This document shows positions 7,723 to 16,218 of a stretch of 64,000 nucleotides of DNA, in pieces. Made by a program: the position numbers and the translations under genes. The DNA is taken from the IMG/VR virus record IMGVR_UViG_3300037245_004243, positions 62,001 to 126,000 of that record. One strand, 5' to 3'. The stretch is from a virus. How positions within the stretch are numbered: position 1 is the stretch's first letter; every line of letters begins with the position of its first letter. The notes under the pieces were generated by a model. That model saw nothing but the letters and a program-made list of their open reading frames with translations. It had not been told where the DNA came from and made no database searches.

Positions 7723-8018
7723 TAAACAACTCCACGTATGCCGGATTTGATAAATTTATCTATTGAAAAATCAAATGCGCCATTTTCGGACTTTTGGCTT
7801 AAGAGAACATATTTGTTGATTTTTTTAAGGTCTTCTTTTTTAACAAAAACTTTAATCCCGGAATCGCCTGTTCCAACACCACCGGTTTTCAGATTTTTGC
7901 TGCCTATTTCCATGCCAAGCAAAAATGCAGCATTGACATTTTTGGGCGACAAAAGTAAACCTTGATAGGTACCAGAGGCTTCATCAATGCCCGGCACATC
8001 TTTCCAATAGTCTACCAT
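7722..8018 (-). CDS. MVDYWKDVPGI-leader protein A, unknown
   Basis: 98 residues. The first 11 residues, MVDYWKDVPGI, are identical to those of the next upstream gene (8030-8353), while the bodies are unrelated. This body has NVNAAFLLGMEIGSKNLKTG and a lysine-rich helix (VKKEDLKKINKYVLLSQKSE). The shared leader on unrelated bodies parallels the capsid-targeting leaders of neighbouring genes but has no (L/I)xE site. It overlaps the gp13-like start by 1 nt. Function unknown. Confidence 0.6.
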   Translation of the reverse strand: MVDYWKDVPGIDEASGTYQGLLLSPKNVNAAFLLGMEIGSKNLKTGGVGTGDSGIKVFVKKEDLKKINKYVLLSQKSENGAFDFSIDKFIKSGIRGVV

Positions 8019-8029
8019 TTTATTCCTCC

Positions 8030-8353
8030 TTAGAAATCCATTACCATGCTGACCAAATCGGAAGATGACATTCCGGATTTACTGAGCATTTTCCGACCGG
8101 AAGGTTCCTTTAAAAAGTCCATGATATCGGCCTTTGAAACATCGCCGTCAGGAATAGACTGGTTTACTCGGTCCCGCACCCATTTTAAAACAGGGACAAT
8201 CTTTTTCTCTTCTGCTGGACCGCTTTTGAAATCATCGATGAGCATACCCAGGGAATTCTGCAAATAATCAGAATCGAGCCCTGCTTCATGCATCGTATGT
8301 CCTTTTTTAACGCCGTCAGCAATGCCCGGCACATCTTTCCAATAATCTACCAT
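8030..8353 (-). CDS. MVDYWKDVPGI-leader protein B, unknown
   Basis: 107 residues. It starts with the same 11-residue MVDYWKDVPGI leader as the downstream neighbour and then diverges into a helical body (LQNSLGMLIDDFKSGPAEEK, VLKWVRDRVNQSIPDGDVSK) ending in a serine/methionine-rich helix. No family recognised. The pair may be packaged or virion-bound through the leader; this is inference. Confidence 0.6.
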   Translation of the reverse strand: MVDYWKDVPGIADGVKKGHTMHEAGLDSDYLQNSLGMLIDDFKSGPAEEKKIVPVLKWVRDRVNQSIPDGDVSKADIMDFLKEPSGRKMLSKSGMSSSDLVSMVMDF

Positions 8354-8355
8354 TT

Positions 8356-8604
8356 TTATAACCCCTTATTCAGATTTGCAATTTGCTCCAGCAAATCTAA
8401 TATTTTATTGTTGAGAGCAGCATGTTTTTGGGATGATTTCATTCCTGCCGTTATGGTGATATCTGCCATATTGGCCGCTTGTCCCAACTTCCCCCACGCC
8501 TCCATCAAAAGTTTTTTAATCTGTTTGATATTGACGTTTCCTGAAGATGATCGCGCCTCGGTGATGTATCTATCCATTTCCATTTTGGTTCGTATATTTT
8601 TCAT
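8356..8604 (-). CDS. Leader-bearing protein (second leader class), unknown
   Basis: 82 residues. It begins MKNIRTKMEMDRYITE|A. The pattern is shared with the genes at 10555-10743 and 38015-38236 (MK, two residues, R/K-T, three residues, M) and ends in an ITE candidate prohead-protease site. The body is helical (NVNIKQIKKLLMEAWGKLGQ) with KILDLLEQIANLNKGL at the end. Probably packaged by the same route as the other leader-bearing proteins; function unknown. Confidence 0.55.
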   Translation of the reverse strand: MKNIRTKMEMDRYITEARSSSGNVNIKQIKKLLMEAWGKLGQAANMADITITAGMKSSQKHAALNNKILDLLEQIANLNKGL

Positions 8605-8613
8605 TTTATCCCT

Positions 8614-9126
8614 TTATAACATCAAAAGTATGAGACCCGCCGTCATCAAAATCTGAACGATTTTACTTTCGGCATTATCCCATTTATGTTCGTATCGTTC
8701 TTGCCTGTAGGCGTTCTCGGACATAGCATACAATTCGATGTATTGCTTAATTATCTGCTCCCGCAGCGCGACCAATTCTTTTAGCGCATTTATTTCGCTT
8801 ATGTAAACATTTACCAAATCCTCATGGCTCTCGAGCAATTCCCGCTGATCGTTATAGGCTGCGCTCAGTGCCATAATTTTCTTAAATTCGCTTTTGGAAA
8901 ACGCCAGGTATTTCGCCTCCCCTGGATTCTCGGATGTAATGGGTCGCATACCGGCATCGAGCGCCACATAAATGGGCTTGCCCGGCTTCTTGAGCGCCGA
9001 AAGGTCAAGCACATATGGCTGCGTCGCCTCGAATTTTACCTCTGGCGCCACAAACGGTTTATATTGTGCTGGAGCGCATGAAACAATCATAACAAATGCC
9101 GCTATCAAAAGCAATAGTTTTTTCAT
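8614..9126 (-). CDS. Candidate unimolecular spanin (lipoprotein with C-terminal TM)
   Basis: 170 residues. The N-terminus MKKLLLLIAAFVMIVSC is a lipoprotein signal peptide with lipobox IVSC (Cys17). A periplasmic stretch with long helices (LVNVYISEINALKELVALRE) follows, and the last about 18 residues (KIVQILMTAGLILLML) form a transmembrane segment. Outer-membrane lipid anchor plus C-terminal inner-membrane anchor is the topology of u-spanins such as T1 gp11, which fuse the two membranes at lysis. It clusters with two other small membrane proteins (9574-10272). Alternative: a plain lipoprotein of unknown role. Confidence 0.6.
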   Translation of the reverse strand: MKKLLLLIAAFVMIVSCAPAQYKPFVAPEVKFEATQPYVLDLSALKKPGKPIYVALDAGMRPITSENPGEAKYLAFSKSEFKKIMALSAAYNDQRELLESHEDLVNVYISEINALKELVALREQIIKQYIELYAMSENAYRQERYEHKWDNAESKIVQILMTAGLILLML

Positions 9127-9134
9127 AATATCCC

Positions 9135-9395
9135 TTATACTGGTGTAATTATTGGGTCGGTGATAACAGTATTGATATTTGCTGAACTTCCGAAACTGTT
9201 CATGGGTCGCAAATAGGTAACTGCAAAACCCGTGCCAGGATGAAAAATTATTTTTTCAAATTCAGTCTCGGCTGTTCGCATTGCATTCAATTTGATTTTT
9301 AATGCCGCTTCATCGGCACAAATTGCCACTTCCCAATCCGGTTTTGCCGGATATGGCGGCATCCTATGTGTTAATGGAGGAGAATATAATACCAT
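9135..9395 (-). CDS. Small paralogous protein, unknown (copy 1)
   Basis: 86 residues. The core DWEVAICADEAALKIKLNAM, then FHPGTGFAVTYLRPM, is clearly related to that of the upstream gene at 9405-9572 (DWEVENVDDEAALKSRLSAL, then FVLVYLKPAS), so the two are tandem paralogues. This copy has extra N- and C-terminal tails. No family recognised. Position between the spanin-like gene and the coiled-coil membrane protein gives no clear role. Confidence 0.55.
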   Translation of the reverse strand: MVLYSPPLTHRMPPYPAKPDWEVAICADEAALKIKLNAMRTAETEFEKIIFHPGTGFAVTYLRPMNSFGSSANINTVITDPIITPV

Positions 9396-9404
9396 TTTAA
9401 TCCT

Positions 9405-9572
9405 TTATGACGCCGGTTTTAAGTAAACAAGAACGAATTTGCTCAGGGTCGAATTCCACATAATTGTTAAATCCCCGGTCGTCCCCGCCGTCCGCAAAGC
9501 ACTGAGCCTTGATTTTAATGCCGCTTCGTCATCGACATTTTCGACTTCCCAATCGAGTAATATACCTGCCAT
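9405..9572 (-). CDS. Small paralogous protein, unknown (copy 2)
   Basis: 55 residues from the ATG at 9572, chosen because AAGGA lies 8 nt upstream; an earlier ATG at 9590 overlaps the previous gene. It is the compact version of the DWEV...DEAALK...YLKP domain shared with the next gene downstream. No family recognised. Confidence 0.5.
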   Translation of the reverse strand: MAGILLDWEVENVDDEAALKSRLSALRTAGTTGDLTIMWNSTLSKFVLVYLKPAS

Positions 9573-9573
9573 T

Positions 9574-9912
9574 TTACCATTCCTTATCAAATTCTGTGGC
9601 CAAATCAGTTAACGCCTTGTCGGATTCGATTATTGCATCAACCCGCGCCTGGGACGCTACCACCTCGGCCTTGATTTTCTTTTTGGTATCTTCTGCCGCA
9701 GCCTCAATATTTTTTATTTTGACGACGACTTCGGATGATTTCGAACTTAGCGCCTTGACCTTAATTTCTTTTTCGGCCAGCGCCGCATTATGCTTTTTGA
9801 CTTTGCCAAACCCCTTGAACATATTTTTGAGTGGACCGATCAAAAAATACCCGGCACCAATACCTATTACCGGAATCAATCCCAAAAAAATTGTCATTGA
9901 TGACATTTCCAT
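9574..9912 (-). CDS. Membrane-anchored coiled-coil protein
   Basis: 112 residues. One N-terminal transmembrane segment (about residues 6-26, IFLGLIPVIGIGAGYFLIGP) is followed by an extended charged coiled coil (about 38-105). This topology resembles inner-membrane spanins or membrane-anchored accessory lysis proteins. It lies 3 nt from the two-TM membrane protein gene. With the spanin-like lipoprotein nearby, a lysis role is plausible but not proven. Confidence 0.55.
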   Translation of the reverse strand: MEMSSMTIFLGLIPVIGIGAGYFLIGPLKNMFKGFGKVKKHNAALAEKEIKVKALSSKSSEVVVKIKNIEAAAEDTKKKIKAEVVASQARVDAIIESDKALTDLATEFDKEW

Positions 9913-9915
9913 AAT

Positions 9916-10272
9916 TTACACTCCTATTTTGTCCACTGACACGGTGTTATTTTTTGAATCAGTCAGTGCATTGAGCTTTTTGACTTTGAAAACTTCCCTC
10001 ACCGCAATTATTACGGTCGCCAGGGATACATTAAATGTGCACCACGCAATAAAAACATCGCCAGCAATTCGTAATTGCGATATAATAACGGACATTTCTG
10101 CCGGTTTAATCCCGGCAACAGCCAATGTCGTCTTGACCATATCGATGGAATGGAACAGAAAAAATCCCATAAACGCGCTCGAGACGATGAATGGCATCAA
10201 AAATATCCACATTTTGGCCGAGGACATATTTTCAAGACATTTGACGAAAAAACCTTTTATGTATTTATTCAT
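9916..10272 (-). CDS. Candidate holin, two transmembrane segments
   Basis: 118 residues. Two hydrophobic helices are seen at about residues 20-42 (MWIFLMPFIVSSAFMGFFLF) and 70-92 (DVFIAWCTFNVSLATVIIAV), with a charged C-terminal tail. Size, two TMs and position beside the coiled-coil membrane protein and the spanin-like lipoprotein suggest a class II holin. No endolysin gene is recognisable in this cluster, so the assignment rests on topology and context. Confidence 0.5.
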   Translation of the reverse strand: MNKYIKGFFVKCLENMSSAKMWIFLMPFIVSSAFMGFFLFHSIDMVKTTLAVAGIKPAEMSVIISQLRIAGDVFIAWCTFNVSLATVIIAVREVFKVKKLNALTDSKNNTVSVDKIGV

Positions 10273-10282
10273 TTATTTTACC

Positions 10283-10555
10283 TTATGCCGTTGTTTTTAC
10301 AAATTTAAATGCTGTAATGGCCTGGCTCAATGTTTCCTTTGATTGATAGCATCGATGGGTATTGCACACATATCGAATTTTACCCTTTTTGTCATCAGAT
10401 TTCCATATCCCGCATGTTCTTTCGCCATTCGGTCCATGATGCCAAGTCGCGCCAGCGTTCATTGCCTTGGATCGCTCGTCTGATGTCAAAGCTACCTTAT
10501 GTTTCTGGAGATTTTTAAAATCGCCTTCTTTTAATACCCAATAAAATGTTTTCAT
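10283..10555 (-). CDS. Leader-bearing protein with conserved phage domain
   Basis: 90 residues. Leader MKTFYWVLKE|G has an LKE site. The body (VALTSDERSKAMNAGATWHH, GPNGERTCGIWKS, YVCNTHRCYQSKETLSQAIT) matches a conserved phage hypothetical domain of the kind LTDEERxxVxxxxAxWHxGPxG...TxAVWKS...NTHRAY. In other phages, as I recall them, it usually lacks such a leader, so this looks like a common small domain that acquired a packaging leader. Function unknown. Confidence 0.6.
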   Translation of the reverse strand: MKTFYWVLKEGDFKNLQKHKVALTSDERSKAMNAGATWHHGPNGERTCGIWKSDDKKGKIRYVCNTHRCYQSKETLSQAITAFKFVKTTA

Positions 10556-10743
10556 TAGCCCTTTTTAATCAATGCACTTATGGATTTCTTGATATCCATG
10601 AGTTCATTAAAAATTGTGGAATCATTTTCTATTGCGCCCAGTGCGGTCAATTCTTTGACCATTTTTTGCAATAACACCTTTCGGCTCGTGTTTCCGCTTT
10701 CAATCAGCTTTTCCATGTCCCATCTTGTTCGAATATCTTTCAT
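10555..10743 (-). CDS. Leader-bearing protein (second leader class), unknown
   Basis: 62 residues. MKDIRTRWDMEKLIE|S belongs to the second leader class, also seen at 8356-8604 and 38015-38236, with an LIE candidate cleavage site. The short helical body (KVLLQKMVKELTALGAIEND) ends in a lysine-rich helix. It overlaps the next gene by 1 nt. Function unknown. Confidence 0.5.
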   Translation of the reverse strand: MKDIRTRWDMEKLIESGNTSRKVLLQKMVKELTALGAIENDSTIFNELMDIKKSISALIKKG

Positions 10744-10752
10744 TTTTTCCTC

Positions 10753-11106
10753 TTATAGAATATCAATATTTAACCAGAGAGTTGTCCAATGCCGCCCGTT
10801 TGCTGAATATGCACTATAGATATAAAAGGCGGCTTTGTGGATACCATTGACGAGATTGTCGCCATATGGTTGATTTGATAGAGTGTAGCCTATCTGAAAT
10901 TCGAATACACCAATTCTGTCCGGATTGTGCTTCCATTTTAATGGATATTCGGTAGCAATAGAATCCGATAGAGTGATGTCTAATGAAGGAATAACTAAAT
11001 CGACCTTAAGAATTGGAGTGAGAGGCGTTAAATTGCCTCCCACTCGAAATTCCAAAGTGTTTATATTATCCCGCCCAACATAAATTGCTTCAGTGACTCT
11101 GGACAT
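10753..11106 (-). CDS. Probable virion protein, unknown
   Basis: 117 residues, predicted all-beta (TEAIYVGRDNINTLEFRVGG, VFEFQIGYTLSNQPYGDNLV, AAFYIYSAYSANGRHWTTLW). It lies directly downstream of the fibre genes. The composition is typical of small tail-fibre or BppU-like baseplate N-domains, but I recognise no family. No leader. Confidence 0.5.
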   Translation of the reverse strand: MSRVTEAIYVGRDNINTLEFRVGGNLTPLTPILKVDLVIPSLDITLSDSIATEYPLKWKHNPDRIGVFEFQIGYTLSNQPYGDNLVNGIHKAAFYIYSAYSANGRHWTTLWLNIDIL

Positions 11107-11133
11107 AAACCTTCCTCATAATAAAGTTAGGTA

Positions 11134-11919
11134 TTAATCCATTGTTACGATATAGTCACCAGTCGGGATTTTGACCGGGTCACCAGTTTTCGGTGCCTGA
11201 TTCGGGGTCGCTGCAGCGTAAATCAGCAAGTTGCCGGTTGATGCAGCGTCAAGCAATGCCGAATAGGTCACGGTCGCCCAATCCTCATCCGGGGTCGAAA
11301 AGGTGATATCTGATCCATTTGCGGCCTGGCCAGATGAAGCAGCTCCCCAATCTGCGAAATCAACTCGATCATAATTCCCGCCCGGCTCGGTGATGGATGA
11401 TCCCGTGCTGGCATCGGTAATTGTTGCGGTACAGAGCGCAACGAAAATACCGGGCTGAGTGAATGTCTGATTTCTGAAGGCAAAATCCAGCATGATGTTG
11501 GCCAGATAATCGGATGCGCCGCCCGTATTGATGCTGACGACTGTTTCCAGATCCGGTACAAAAGGCACATTGCCGACTTCGGTTATGATCGAGCTATCAA
11601 ACGTGCCGTAACCGATCATGTTTCCCGCGCCGGATGAGGCGGTATGAATACCAAAATGCGTCACGGTACCCCATGGAGACGATGTCACCTGTGGGAATGT
11701 TACCTGACCACTTTGAATAACCTGCCGGGTACCCGCCGCCGAAAAGGCGATTGCGGTTCTGGCATAACCATTACCGCCGACTTCATTGCCGAGATCGCCG
11801 GTCTCGCCAGGATTGGATGTATGCAGAGACATATACAATGTCGCGCCGGGAGTGTAAGCGGTATTTTCCAGGATGTGATCCAAAAGTGCGTCTTCGAGTA
11901 AATTTGTAATACTACCCAT
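11134..11919 (-). CDS. Tail-fibre-type structural protein with duplicated domain
   Basis: 261 residues made of two related halves. The first (LLDHILENTAYTPGATLYMS, GYARTAIAFSAAGTRQVIQS, FPQVTSSPWGTVTHFGIHTA) and the second (YLANIMLDFAFRNQTFTQPG, YDRVDFADWGAASSGQAANG, FSTPDEDWATVTYSALLDAA) follow the same order of motifs. This domain is a known phage minor tail/fibre building block (LYxALST...GYARxA...FPxATxxWGTVTHFGIxD). A role in a side fibre or head fibre is likely. It lies between the long repeat fibre and small unknown genes. Confidence 0.65.
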   Translation of the reverse strand: MGSITNLLEDALLDHILENTAYTPGATLYMSLHTSNPGETGDLGNEVGGNGYARTAIAFSAAGTRQVIQSGQVTFPQVTSSPWGTVTHFGIHTASSGAGNMIGYGTFDSSIITEVGNVPFVPDLETVVSINTGGASDYLANIMLDFAFRNQTFTQPGIFVALCTATITDASTGSSITEPGGNYDRVDFADWGAASSGQAANGSDITFSTPDEDWATVTYSALLDAASTGNLLIYAAATPNQAPKTGDPVKIPTGDYIVTMD

Positions 11920-11942
11920 AATTTTTTCTCCTTAAAGATTTT

Positions 11943-14504
11943 TTAGACGATTAAAACCGTCTGTTTTGGAGTAATGGATCTCATTTTGTTAGGAAAAAGA
12001 TCATCAATACTCATGTTCAAGATATTCAAACTTTCCACGTTTATAATTATATTTACGGTTGAGACAAAGTTTCTGGTGACATAAATGTGAAATAAATCAG
12101 ATATATCATATTCAATCTGTGGCAGAGCCGTAAACCGCCGCTCATTGAAAGTATTTGCAGTTAAATCAAAGCCTATTTCCGGTAAACAACCGAAATTATT
12201 TATTGTGAATGTATCGGAAACTGTGACAAATTCAATCGCCGGGCTCGATGTTAATACTGCCCCGGTACCCATTTTTGATATGGCATCCCAATTGATGCCA
12301 GATGCCAATGCAAATTCCCGCCGCGCATCAGCATCAGAAGATATACCCGACACAACATTTGCCTGAGATACAAAATTCATCGGCTGGTTTATGGCCGATG
12401 AAGTCCATACCATAACAAAAGGCGAAGATGGAAAACTCATCCTTTGATATAAGCCGCCCGGCCATGTCGCCATTCTTACTTCTATCATTACAAAGGGAAC
12501 AGAACGAAATCGTTTTTCGACCTGATGGCCGATATTATTTATTGATGATACAATGGATGGCGCAACAGCAAAATTTCTGATTTGAATGATATCAGAAGAA
12601 AGACCAACCGCAATCCCAAGTTCTGACATCATCCACATGGATTGATTACTATCGGATGAAATGGATAAGCCAATGTCCGCGCTGAAAAGAAATTCCCGCT
12701 TCCGCGATAAACCCGATGAAAAATCATGAACAATATCGGCCTGAACAGTAATTATATTCGATTTTTCGATGTCAGAATCAGTATCAAAGGCCATCCCCGC
12801 TGTAGATGAAAATTCCTTATTGTCACCGGCTCGGGAAACGATATCAAAAATGATTTCGGGATTGAAAACATAACCCCATTGGGTACCGTAATCTGGATCA
12901 CTTATATCCGAGACAATATCGGCCTGAGAGATAAAATTACGAACAGCAGAAATATCAGGGTCCGTTATATCATGGACAATATCGGCCTGGGATAAAAAAT
13001 ACATCCTTGTCAAATGGCTCGACATGTCATAGGTGATATCGGCCTGAGAAATAAATAAGTTTTCGGCATAAATTACCGGGTCAGTTATATCCGAACCAAT
13101 ATCGGCCTGGGATGCAAAGAGATTACCGAGATGTATATCCGCGTCAGTTATATTCGAGGCAATATCGGCCTGAGACACAAAATCCCGTTCAATATTTATC
13201 GAAGATGAAATATCAGATAAAATATTGACATTGCCGGAAAACCCCATATAAATATCAGATACCAACCTATTGTGAATCCCCGGCTTACTTACAAATTTAA
13301 AATCCCGCTCAAAATATTGGACATAACCCGACAGGCTGTCAGAAGATGCCAATCCTTCAGAAGACAAGGCATATAAATATTGTTTCGGGTCGGTTTCACA
13401 TGTAACGCTTATTGTATCAAGTAAAACGGTATGAGCATAATCTGAATAAAACCTTACCAGAGCAATGTCCCCGACTCTTTGAAAATGACAATGCAATACG
13501 GGAGTGTCAGATCCGCCAAATACAAATTGATCGACATTTTCGCTGCTTCTATCATAAAGATCAAATCTTAAACTGCCGGAATAGGCATAAAGATTAAGTT
13601 CTATTGAGTCTTGGGCCGTATTTCTATCATCTATTGTGCCGATTGTATTTGATATTGCAAATACAGTCACATACCCGGTATTACCAACATGTCCATCAAT
13701 TTTTACTTCAAAATCCATTGAAAAATTAGTGAAATGATCAACGCCCATATCTTTATACAGATATGAAACCGCATCCACCTGCATTGTATCAAATGCCGCC
13801 CTCGGATGAGTGACCGTTATGTCACCACCTGAATCAACTTCAGTAAATGTGGTTAAATCAAAATAATTCGGTCCCACAATTTTGCTGGTGGTATCGGACT
13901 GGATATTTGCATTGGAACCAAAAAATGTGTCATTAACAAAATTTTGCGAAAACCCGCCCATTTCACTGTCTGGACTGCCCGTATCATCAGCAGAGGCAAA
14001 TGCATATAAATATTGTTTCGGGTTGGTTTCACATGTAATGCTTACGGTATCAATTAATGCGGTTCGACCGGAATCAGCATAAATTTTGACGGACGCTATT
14101 GTACCGAGTCTCGTAAAAGTACAATAAATTAAATTTGACCTATAACCACCATAATAATAATTGTCTTGATTGTTTTCAGCATAATCGCCAAGAAAAAAGG
14201 TCAAGGTTCCATAATTAGCAAGTGCACCGAAAACAATCCCGTCGTCGGCAACTTCCATGTCATAGCGAGATCCGATGGTATTTGATATCCCCGCAAATAA
14301 TACAAGTCCGTTGTTTCCGGAGACGTTATCAATTTTACACTCGAAATCAAAACTAAAATCGGTGAAATACCCGGTCCCGAAATCAGAATAAACATATGCG
14401 TCTGTGTCATTTCGTATTTGACCGGAAAAATGCACCTTCGGAGCGGTGACGGTAATGTCGCCACCTGGATCGACTTCAACGAATGTGGTAAGGTCTAATG
14501 CCAT
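11943..14504 (-). CDS. Long tail fibre with two lectin-like domains and a 21-residue repeat array
   Basis: 853 residues. Residues 1-200 and 215-420 are two copies of a concanavalin/laminin-G-like beta domain (each starts DLTTFxEVDxGGDITVT and ends CETxPKQYLYA). From about 420 to 800 runs an array of about 20-23-residue units with consensus F-I/V-SQADI-V-x-DI-S/T-D-P-D-I, gradually degenerating. The repeat core is conserved at DNA level (ATATCGGCCTG recurs between 12750 and 13170). Such an array suggests a slender fibre shaft; the lectin domains could bind host sugars. Adjacent genes encode a chaperone-like protein and a collar-domain fibre. Confidence 0.7.
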   Translation of the reverse strand: MALDLTTFVEVDPGGDITVTAPKVHFSGQIRNDTDAYVYSDFGTGYFTDFSFDFECKIDNVSGNNGLVLFAGISNTIGSRYDMEVADDGIVFGALANYGTLTFFLGDYAENNQDNYYYGGYRSNLIYCTFTRLGTIASVKIYADSGRTALIDTVSITCETNPKQYLYAFASADDTGSPDSEMGGFSQNFVNDTFFGSNANIQSDTTSKIVGPNYFDLTTFTEVDSGGDITVTHPRAAFDTMQVDAVSYLYKDMGVDHFTNFSMDFEVKIDGHVGNTGYVTVFAISNTIGTIDDRNTAQDSIELNLYAYSGSLRFDLYDRSSENVDQFVFGGSDTPVLHCHFQRVGDIALVRFYSDYAHTVLLDTISVTCETDPKQYLYALSSEGLASSDSLSGYVQYFERDFKFVSKPGIHNRLVSDIYMGFSGNVNILSDISSSINIERDFVSQADIASNITDADIHLGNLFASQADIGSDITDPVIYAENLFISQADITYDMSSHLTRMYFLSQADIVHDITDPDISAVRNFISQADIVSDISDPDYGTQWGYVFNPEIIFDIVSRAGDNKEFSSTAGMAFDTDSDIEKSNIITVQADIVHDFSSGLSRKREFLFSADIGLSISSDSNQSMWMMSELGIAVGLSSDIIQIRNFAVAPSIVSSINNIGHQVEKRFRSVPFVMIEVRMATWPGGLYQRMSFPSSPFVMVWTSSAINQPMNFVSQANVVSGISSDADARREFALASGINWDAISKMGTGAVLTSSPAIEFVTVSDTFTINNFGCLPEIGFDLTANTFNERRFTALPQIEYDISDLFHIYVTRNFVSTVNIIINVESLNILNMSIDDLFPNKMRSITPKQTVLIV

Positions 14505-14512
14505 TTAATGCC

Positions 14513-15076
14513 TTAGAATAAGGTGTTTGTGGTGATAAATATATCGGCTTCGATAAGAAGGTTGTGCCTTTTATCGATGAAATCATCCCACTCGGGACAT
14601 GTGTTATTTTCTTTAAGGGAAAGCAAAAATAACGTTTTGGCTTTTTCCTCACCCAAATCCGCAATCGCTTGTTTGACAATTCTCTTGACTTTTTCCTTGG
14701 AATCTGCTAACTTACCAAGAAAGATCGGTGCACTTTCTTGCCATTCCATGCCGCCCCACACTGGTTTCATCATATTTGATGGAGGTGCATTGGTCGTATG
14801 CCCGGCAGGAATTCTTTTCCCTATCTTTGTGATTTCGCTTTGTTTTCCGTTCATATCATAATATTTAGTTCCCCGGAAATCGCTCTTTGTTGACCATTTC
14901 CCATCTTTGAAGACCTGAATTTTATTTTTCGAATCTTTAGGCGGTTCAATAAAAGTGGCATTTGCCGGAAGCAAAAAGATGTCTTTTTCCTGTAATTTGG
15001 TTTCAGCCGGGTCTAATGCCGCATCGTTCGAACCAAAATACTCCCCGGTCCCTCTATCAAAATTATAAACCTTCAT
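14513..15076 (-). CDS. Tail fibre assembly chaperone-like protein
   Basis: 187 residues from the ATG at 15076, chosen over an earlier in-frame ATG because AAGGGG lies 8-9 nt upstream and the N-terminus MKVYNFDRGTGEYFGSNDAA, followed by DP and LLPANATFIEPP, is the classic start of phage tail-fibre assembly proteins (the YD..TGEF.G...A..DP...LPANAT motif). Such proteins help trimerise or attach the fibre tip encoded next door, here probably the collar-domain protein or the long fibre. Confidence 0.65.
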   Translation of the reverse strand: MKVYNFDRGTGEYFGSNDAALDPAETKLQEKDIFLLPANATFIEPPKDSKNKIQVFKDGKWSTKSDFRGTKYYDMNGKQSEITKIGKRIPAGHTTNAPPSNMMKPVWGGMEWQESAPIFLGKLADSKEKVKRIVKQAIADLGEEKAKTLFLLSLKENNTCPEWDDFIDKRHNLLIEADIFITTNTLF

Positions 15077-15089
15077 GTTTGTTTTCCCC

Positions 15090-16172
15090 TTATTGATATC
15101 TAATAACATACATTGCACTGAAATTGTGCATTCTGGTTTCATTCCCGCCTGTTGTGCCGGTATTTATCGCAATACCACCACTTGACCACCCATCTTTTAC
15201 TTCGCCTCGGCTTTGATAGTTGGAATTATAAACCAAAAAACCCCCTGAACCAGCCGGGTCACTATGTTCATGCGAATCAAATTCATCATTCTGCATCGAG
15301 CCCGGCTCATCCCCGGTAATCCCGCCATTATCAGCATAACGTGATGCCCGATCAGGATCCCTTGAATTACCATTGGCAAACCCTCGCGCTACCCGGCCTC
15401 TGAAATCCGGCAAATAAAAGTCCCCGCCGTTATCCCCGAATCTGGTCCCAATCGAAAAAGGCTGACCAGTATACAGTGCCGCATAAGTGGTTTTATTTAT
15501 TGACGCACCATTACATTCCAGATAATTTGTTGGTGGTGTATTCCCGGCCACATATAAGGAAATGTGCCCGATTAAATCCCCAAGTCCGGTATGGATTGAT
15601 GGTTCATCATTATTTATTTCAGAATGAAGGATGTTCGCCATCAGATTAGCGCCGATATCGACAGAAACAACACCCGCCGAGCCACCAGTTTTCCACAATA
15701 GCCTACCGACTGGACTTCCATTCGGTGTCACGGTAAGTTCACCTGAAATTGTGGATGCATAAACTATGTCACCATCCAATGATGCCGGAATATTCTGATG
15801 ATGTACCAACCCGCCGCTAATAACTCGCCCATTTGTTACATCGGCAATACCCGCAGCAGGATATAATGGATCGCCTATATATGCGGATAATTTTTCATAT
15901 AGTCCAGTTCCGTTGACATAATAAACGACATCACCATTTGCTGCCGTGCCGAAACTGGCAGTGACATCATTATTTTGCCCGGCAAACTGATGTTCAGCGC
16001 CAGCCACATACATTCCGTTTCCGTCAAGGACAGTTTTTATCCGCGCCGTCCGGTTTGTCAATTCAAGAGAAGATCGATTATCAACACCACCAACACCACC
16101 AATACAAGGGTCAATCGTTTCAAGTTGATAAATCCCACTTTCCCATTGTGAAACTTCAATATGATCAGCCAT
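15090..16172 (-). CDS. Tail-collar-domain fibre protein
   Basis: 360 residues. The C-terminal part contains a phage tail collar domain: about residue 205, LIGHISLYVAGNTPPTNYLE followed by CNGASINKTTYAAL, then RFGDNGGDFYLPDFRGRVAR and a histidine-containing end (DSHEHS...MHNFSAMYVIRYQ). The same collar fold ends T4 gp12-type short fibres, where HxH motifs bind metal. The N-terminal half is beta-rich. A late-promoter-like box lies 39 nt upstream. Probably a receptor-binding fibre. Confidence 0.8.
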   Translation of the reverse strand: MADHIEVSQWESGIYQLETIDPCIGGVGGVDNRSSLELTNRTARIKTVLDGNGMYVAGAEHQFAGQNNDVTASFGTAANGDVVYYVNGTGLYEKLSAYIGDPLYPAAGIADVTNGRVISGGLVHHQNIPASLDGDIVYASTISGELTVTPNGSPVGRLLWKTGGSAGVVSVDIGANLMANILHSEINNDEPSIHTGLGDLIGHISLYVAGNTPPTNYLECNGASINKTTYAALYTGQPFSIGTRFGDNGGDFYLPDFRGRVARGFANGNSRDPDRASRYADNGGITGDEPGSMQNDEFDSHEHSDPAGSGGFLVYNSNYQSRGEVKDGWSSGGIAINTGTTGGNETRMHNFSAMYVIRYQ

Positions 16173-16210
16173 AAATTTTACCTTTTTAAAATATAGTTTT
16201 ACTTAATAAC

Positions 16211-16218
16211 TATTTACC
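16211..16218 (-). promoter_or_regulatory. Late-promoter-like box GGTAAATA
   Basis: The minus strand reads GGGTAAATAG, 39 nt upstream of the ATG at 16172. This is the same box and spacing as upstream of 34271, 42996 and, on the plus strand, 58182. It resembles the T4 late -10 element TATAAATA. Confidence 0.6.

Noticed and set aside
12750-13200. Regular repeats in the long fibre gene considered as a CRISPR-like array
   Set aside because: Units are in frame, degenerate and coding (SQADI motif); no constant direct repeats with unique spacers.
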